A stretch of DNA of 64,000 bases, from contig NZ_JAGQCE010000008.1 in NCBI RefSeq assembly GCF_024345995.1, forward strand, positions 1-64,000, written 5' to 3'. This DNA comes from Synechococcus sp. Cruz-7E5 (lineage in GTDB: Bacteria > Cyanobacteriota > Cyanobacteriia > PCC-6307 > Cyanobiaceae). The notes beneath the pieces were generated by a model. It had not been told where the DNA came from. It worked only from the letters and a program-made list of their open reading frames with translations, and ran no database searches. A program made the position numbers and the translations under genes. This document shows positions 60,174 to 64,000 of the stretch, in pieces; position 1 is the first letter of the stretch; each line of letters starts with the position of its first letter.

Positions 60174-61739
60174 TCAGCTCGCCCCCCCGGCGGAGATCAG
60201 CTTCTCCAGCACCTGCTGCACCGAGAAGCTGGCCGCCTTTTGGCGTGGCGGGAACTCCTTGAACGTTTCCAGGAATTCGCCCACAAAGGACTGGGCTGGC
60301 ACCAGCATGAAGATGTGGTCGAACATCCAGTCCCAGTAGGTGTTGGAGGTGATGTCGGCCCGCTCGTAGGGATCGGTGAGCAGGTTGAAGATCTTCGGCA
60401 CCCGCAGCTGCACGAAGGGCTCGGCCCAGATCTGGCAGGTGCCCTGCTCGCGCTGCTCGGCGAACACGAACTTCCAGTTGTCGTAGCGCAGACCGGTCAG
60501 ATCACCGTCGTCGGAGAAGTAGAAGAACTCCCTGCGCGGGCTCTTCTCGACCTGGCCTGTCCAGTACTCGAGCATGTTGTAACCATCAAGATGCACCTTG
60601 AAGGTCTTGCTGCCCACCTGGTGGCCGGCCTTGAGCTTTTCCTTGATGGCGGGCTCACCGGCTGCGGCCACAAGGGTGGGCAGCCAGTCGAGGTGGCTCA
60701 CGATACCGGAGAAGATGGTGCCCGGCGCGATCCGCCCGGGCCAGCGCACCAGGGCCGGCACCCTGAAGGCCCCCTCCCAGTTGGTGTTCTTCTCGCTGCG
60801 GAATGGGGTCATGCCCGCATCGGGCCAGCTGTTCATGTGGGGACCGTTGTCGGTGCCGTACATCACGATCGTGTCGTCGGTGACGCCCAGCTCATCGAGC
60901 AGGTTGAGCATTTCACCGATGCATTCATCGTGATAGATCATCACATCGTGATACTCCGATTGCCACCGACCGCTGCGGCCCACATCCTGGGGCCGAGCGT
61001 AGGTGCGGAAGTGCATGTGGGTGGTGTTGAACCACACGAAGAACGGCTCGCCCGAGGCCACCGCATCGCGGATGAAGCGCTTGGCTTCGGCCATGAACTC
61101 GTCGTCGGCCGTTTCCATCCTCTTGCGGGTGAGCGGACCGGTGTTCTCGATGCGCTGGGTGCCGTCCCCGTTGGCCCAGCAGTGCAACACTCCGCGGGGG
61201 GCAAACCGCTTGCGGAAGTTGGGGAACTCCGGATCATCCGCCTTGGGGTAATCCCGTAGCTCGGGTTCCTCCTCGGCGTTGAGGTGGTACAGATTTCCGA
61301 AGAACTCATCGAAGCCGTGCATCGTCGGCAGATGCTCGTCGCGGTCGCCGAAGTGGTTCTTGCCGAACTGGCCCGTGCGGTAGCCCAGGGGCTGGAGCAG
61401 TTCCGCGATGGTGGGATCCTCGGCGCGGTAGCCCAGCTCGGCGCCCGGCAGGCCCACCTTGCTCAGACCGGTGCGGAACACGCTCTGGCCGCTGATGAAC
61501 GCGGCGCGGCCGGCGGTGCAGCTCTGCTCGGCGTAGTAGTGAATGAACTTGGCGCCTTCATTGGCCACCCGGTCGATGTTGGGGGTCTGGTACCCCATCA
61601 GGCCGTGGCTGTAGCAGCTGAGGTTGCTCTGGCCGATGTCGTCTCCCCAGAGGATGAGGATGTTGGGTTGACCGTTGGGCATGGGAGGTGGGGCCGGTGG
61701 TTGGCGCGTGAATGCACTCTTGTTCAAATTGCCGCCCAT
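60174..61739 (-). CDS. Arylsulfatase (Cys-type sulfatase)
   Basis: This 521-residue alkaline-phosphatase-fold hydrolase has PNILILWGDDIGQSNLSCY with metal-binding Asp. The sulfatase signature SCTAGRAAF has modifiable Cys74, and TGQFGKNHFGDR and MYGTDNGPHMNSWPD follow. It releases sulfate from sulfate esters. No signal peptide is visible, so the substrate must enter the cell. An internal Met20 is an alternative start. It heads a run of eight closely spaced minus-strand genes and is divergent from the AraC-type regulator, whose start lies 35 bases away. Confidence 0.94.
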   Translation of the reverse strand: MGGNLNKSAFTRQPPAPPPMPNGQPNILILWGDDIGQSNLSCYSHGLMGYQTPNIDRVANEGAKFIHYYAEQSCTAGRAAFISGQSVFRTGLSKVGLPGAELGYRAEDPTIAELLQPLGYRTGQFGKNHFGDRDEHLPTMHGFDEFFGNLYHLNAEEEPELRDYPKADDPEFPNFRKRFAPRGVLHCWANGDGTQRIENTGPLTRKRMETADDEFMAEAKRFIRDAVASGEPFFVWFNTTHMHFRTYARPQDVGRSGRWQSEYHDVMIYHDECIGEMLNLLDELGVTDDTIVMYGTDNGPHMNSWPDAGMTPFRSEKNTNWEGAFRVPALVRWPGRIAPGTIFSGIVSHLDWLPTLVAAAGEPAIKEKLKAGHQVGSKTFKVHLDGYNMLEYWTGQVEKSPRREFFYFSDDGDLTGLRYDNWKFVFAEQREQGTCQIWAEPFVQLRVPKIFNLLTDPYERADITSNTYWDWMFDHIFMLVPAQSFVGEFLETFKEFPPRQKAASFSVQQVLEKLISAGGAS

Positions 61740-61774
61740 GGCAGTCTGGTGACACTCAAAAAGTGCAAGCGCCG

Positions 61775-62752
61775 ATGGCTCCGCTCCAGCGGTTCGAGGC
61801 TGTCGAACAACTGGAAGCTCAGTTGCGGCGGGCGGGGCTTGATCTGCGGCTGAGCCAGCTCTCCAACGGCCGTCTCAACGGTGCCCTCGTCACCCGCAGG
61901 CTTGGGCGGTTGCAGTTGCTCCGGATCCAGGTCAACCGTCGTCTGCACGTGGCAGGCGGAAAGCCCCGGGAGCAACGGATGATCGCCTTGAACCTGCTGC
62001 CCCACTGCTGCGCTCCGCCGCTGCGGGCCCACGGCACTCCCATCGGTCCCGAGGCGTTGTTCGGCCTTGATCCCCGCGTGGAGGTTCACCTCTCCACTCC
62101 CGAGCAGCTGGATCTGGCGGTGGTGATGCTCAACCCCTCCGCCCTGCCGGGCTGGAGTGTTGAGCAGGGTTTTCCAGACCTGGAGACGGAAGCCTTCCGC
62201 TCCAACTGCCTGCCCATCGGTCCCACCTGTGCTGCCCAGCTTCAGCGTTGGTTGCTCAACCGATTGCCCCTGCGGGAGGATCTGCTGTCAGCTGGTGAGG
62301 AGCCGCCGTCAGCGCTGGGGAGTGGCGAGGACGGCCTGCTCCCCCTGCTGGTGGAGGCTCTGGAGCATGGGCTCCATCAGCGGGGCGGGCCCAGCCGTCC
62401 CCCGGCGCGCATCGAACTGGTCAAGCAGCTGCAGCACTGGGTGGAGGAGCACCCCTTGGAACCGATCAGCCTCGAGTTCCTCTGCCGTCAGGTGTATGCC
62501 GGCCGACGCAGCCTGATCCTGGGGTTCCAGGAGCACCTGGGCATGGGGCCGATGGCTTACTTCAAGCTGCAGCGGCTCCATGGGGTGCGCCGGGCGCTGC
62601 TGGCGGCGGGGCCGGGGACCGTGACGATCTCAGGGCTGGCGGCCCGCTGGGGCTTCCTCAATCCTGGGCACTTCGCCCGGGATTACCGCCGGTTGTTCGG
62701 GGAGTTGCCCAGCGCCACGCTCACAGCGGTTGGCCCCTCCGGCTCCGTCTGA
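61775..62752 (+). CDS. AraC-family transcriptional regulator
   Basis: This 325-residue protein has an N-terminal sensing-like domain (~1-200) and a C-terminal AraC-type double helix-turn-helix. The latter includes PISLEFLCRQVYAGRRSLIL, FQEHLGMGPMAYFKLQRLHG and ISGLAARWGFLNPGHFARDY. It is divergent from the arylsulfatase gene, a standard arrangement for a local regulator. A sulfate-ester or related inducer is plausible, which is inference. The 3' end overlaps the convergent HAD gene by 123 bases. Confidence 0.9.
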   Translation: MAPLQRFEAVEQLEAQLRRAGLDLRLSQLSNGRLNGALVTRRLGRLQLLRIQVNRRLHVAGGKPREQRMIALNLLPHCCAPPLRAHGTPIGPEALFGLDPRVEVHLSTPEQLDLAVVMLNPSALPGWSVEQGFPDLETEAFRSNCLPIGPTCAAQLQRWLLNRLPLREDLLSAGEEPPSALGSGEDGLLPLLVEALEHGLHQRGGPSRPPARIELVKQLQHWVEEHPLEPISLEFLCRQVYAGRRSLILGFQEHLGMGPMAYFKLQRLHGVRRALLAAGPGTVTISGLAARWGFLNPGHFARDYRRLFGELPSATLTAVGPSGSV

Positions 62753-63814
62753 TCCGGTTGAAGCCGGAGGGGTGGCGAACACCTGGGCCCAGTCGTCACG
62801 CATGGACACCAGTGACCAGCCCCGCCGCGAGGCCTCCCTCAGCCCTCGATCGAGGCGGCCGAAGGAGGACTGGCTGTCGTAGGCCACCTCCCGCTCCGGG
62901 TCATCGTGGTGAATGATCACCCCCAGACGCTCTCCCGGCTGGCTGGTGGTCCACTCCAGCATCTCGAAGTCACCGTCGGAGTTGCCGAAAGCGGCGACGG
63001 GCCGGCGGCCGATCACCTGTTCGATCATCACCGGTTTGATCGCGTGGTCGTTGATCACCTGTACCTCGGGCTTGCGCAGGATCACCGGCAGGCCGGCCCG
63101 GTTGCTGTAGCGGCTGCCCACGGTCGAGCCGATCACCTGCTCGGGGGGGATTCCGTAGAGCTCTTCGCTGAACACCCGCATGAACTCCACGCCGCCACCG
63201 GAGACGATGTAGGTGCGAAAGCCGTTGGCGCGCAGGTAGTCGAGCAGCTCCCGCATCGGTTGATAGGTCAGGCTGGTGTAGGGGCGCTTCAGGGTCGGGT
63301 GGCAGGCGCCATCGAGCCACTCGCGCACCAGATCCCGGAACACCTCGGTGCTCATGCCGGCATGGGTGAGTGCCACCAGGTCGAGCAGGCCTTTGGTGCC
63401 CATGGTCAGCACCGCCTCGCCGTTTCCGGCCGCGGAGGCCGCCGCAAGCACCGGATTGCTGGCCAGCTCGGGTTGCTGGGCCACCAGGGCGCGGGCCCGC
63501 TCGATCGCAAAGGCCAGCTGCACGTACATCGGCTGCTCCGACCAGAGCGTGCCGTCGTTATCGAACACGGCGATGCGCTCAGCCGGCGGCACGTAGCCCT
63601 CGCTTCCTTCACGGCTGACGCTGGCGACGAAGGCCAGGATCCGCGCCTTGGTGGGCCCCTCGCGCCAGGAGGGCAGGGGTTGGCTGGAGATGCCGGGCTC
63701 TGCGGGGGCTGTCTTGCCAGCCGGCACAGGGGTCAACTGGGTCAGCATCGCCAGGGCGAGCAGGCTGCCTGTGGCCGCCGCCATCCCTTGCTGCAGCTCC
63801 TTCAGCTTCACCAT
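62630..63814 (-). CDS. HAD-superfamily phosphatase-like exported protein
   Basis: The ~394-residue protein has an N-terminal hydrophobic stretch (AAATGSLLALAMLTQLTPVP), likely a signal or anchor. The HAD motif I is IAVFDNDGTLWSEQP (DxDGT), with TYIVSGGGVEFMR (motif II) and AFGNSDGDFEMLEW (motif IV). It may dephosphorylate a periplasmic substrate. The ATG overlaps the rdgB stop by one base (TGATG). The last ~40 residues (from about ASTGSDGAGG) are antisense to the AraC gene and may be extra tail. Confidence 0.85.
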   Translation of the reverse strand: MVKLKELQQGMAAATGSLLALAMLTQLTPVPAGKTAPAEPGISSQPLPSWREGPTKARILAFVASVSREGSEGYVPPAERIAVFDNDGTLWSEQPMYVQLAFAIERARALVAQQPELASNPVLAAASAAGNGEAVLTMGTKGLLDLVALTHAGMSTEVFRDLVREWLDGACHPTLKRPYTSLTYQPMRELLDYLRANGFRTYIVSGGGVEFMRVFSEELYGIPPEQVIGSTVGSRYSNRAGLPVILRKPEVQVINDHAIKPVMIEQVIGRRPVAAFGNSDGDFEMLEWTTSQPGERLGVIIHHDDPEREVAYDSQSSFGRLDRGLREASRRGWSLVSMRDDWAQVFATPPASTGSDGAGGANRCERGAGQLPEQPAVIPGEVPRIEEAPAGRQP

Positions 63815-64000
63815 CACGCCCGCTGCCTGGGCTGCCCGCCCTGGTGGGCTGTCGTTCGCTCGCCATCGGCGCTGAACAACTGAAGCAGTTGGGGCAGCAG
63901 GGCGTCCACGGCCCGACCGCGGTGGCCCACGCGCCGCTTGAGCTCGGGTGTCATCTGGGCGAAGCTCAGGCCCGTCTCGGGCACCAGGAACACCGGGTCG
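63814..64000 (-). CDS. rdgB: Non-canonical purine NTP pyrophosphatase RdgB, 3' end
   Basis: The window cuts the gene; only the last ~61 residues are seen. They begin DPVFLVPETGLSFAQMTPEL and continue KRRVGHRGRAVDALLPQL, which is the RdgB/HAM1 C-terminal signature with a conserved His-Arg. The enzyme removes dITP and XTP. The stop overlaps the HAD start by one base, so it is upstream and coupled. Confidence 0.88.
   Translation of the reverse strand, partial: DPVFLVPETGLSFAQMTPELKRRVGHRGRAVDALLPQLLQLFSADGERTTAHQGGQPRQRA

Overview
The window is a stretch of cyanobacterial chromosome of the high-GC picocyanobacterial type (Synechococcus/Cyanobium-like). The evidence is the conserved block psbE-psbF-psbL-psbJ, ycf48, rubA, ndhC-ndhK-ndhJ, together with chlD and a complete orange carotenoid protein module. 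Genes are tightly packed on both strands, often overlapping by 4-10 bases. I see no rRNA, tRNA, CRISPR array, transposase or prophage. The genus is an inference from gene content and base composition judged by eye.

Layout. 0.1-5.0 kb: a surface-polysaccharide segment with two hexapeptide acyltransferases, a glycosidase-like/glycosyltransferase fusion and a UDP-glucuronate epimerase. The first ~1.8 kb looks more AT-rich than the rest. A strong bidirectional terminator separates it from 5.1-9.1 kb, which carries photosystem II and NDH-1 genes and their assembly factors. 9.1-14.5 kb: a YvcK-like protein, an Mla-type lipid-transport ATPase and MCE protein, and Mg-chelatase chlD. 14.5-16.6 kb: the operon ocp-crtW-frp (quencher, ketocarotenoid enzyme, recovery protein). 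16.8-20.2 kb: a yccF gene broken by an in-frame TGA, a PPC-glutaredoxin fusion, an SDR-like epimerase and a DUF3598 protein. 20.2-23.8 kb: a four-gene overlapping cassette of zinc-ribbon protein, methyltransferase, flavoprotein and type III polyketide synthase, probably for a phenolic lipid or quinone. 24-32 kb: a B12-type radical SAM protein, glutaminase, an Anbu proteasome-like peptidase, a possible frameshifted LprI-like gene, an N-formylglutamate amidohydrolase and a transglutaminase-like protein. 32-46.6 kb: mostly housekeeping genes (hsp20, folK, Nudix, photolyase, fabI, hisB, beta-carbonic anhydrase, carotenoid oxygenase) plus an apparently split photolyase/cryptochrome next to a phosphopantetheinyl transferase. 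A short Nif11-like gene lies at 46.6 kb.

46.9-59.2 kb is an unbroken run of twelve predicted membrane proteins, including three MscS-type channels, a SulP transporter and a BASS-family transporter. Its minus-strand half is continuous with a cytoplasmic arylsulfatase and its formylglycine-generating enzyme. Eight genes from 61.7 back to 54.4 kb are spaced like one operon, with an AraC-type regulator diverging from its head. I read this as a candidate organosulfate-use operon; that function is inference. The right edge holds a HAD-family protein whose 3' end overlaps the AraC gene by 123 bases, and the 3' end of rdgB.

Coding calls rest on reading translated sequence and recalled family motifs. 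No database search was possible, and start codons are chosen by family alignment, spacing or overlap.
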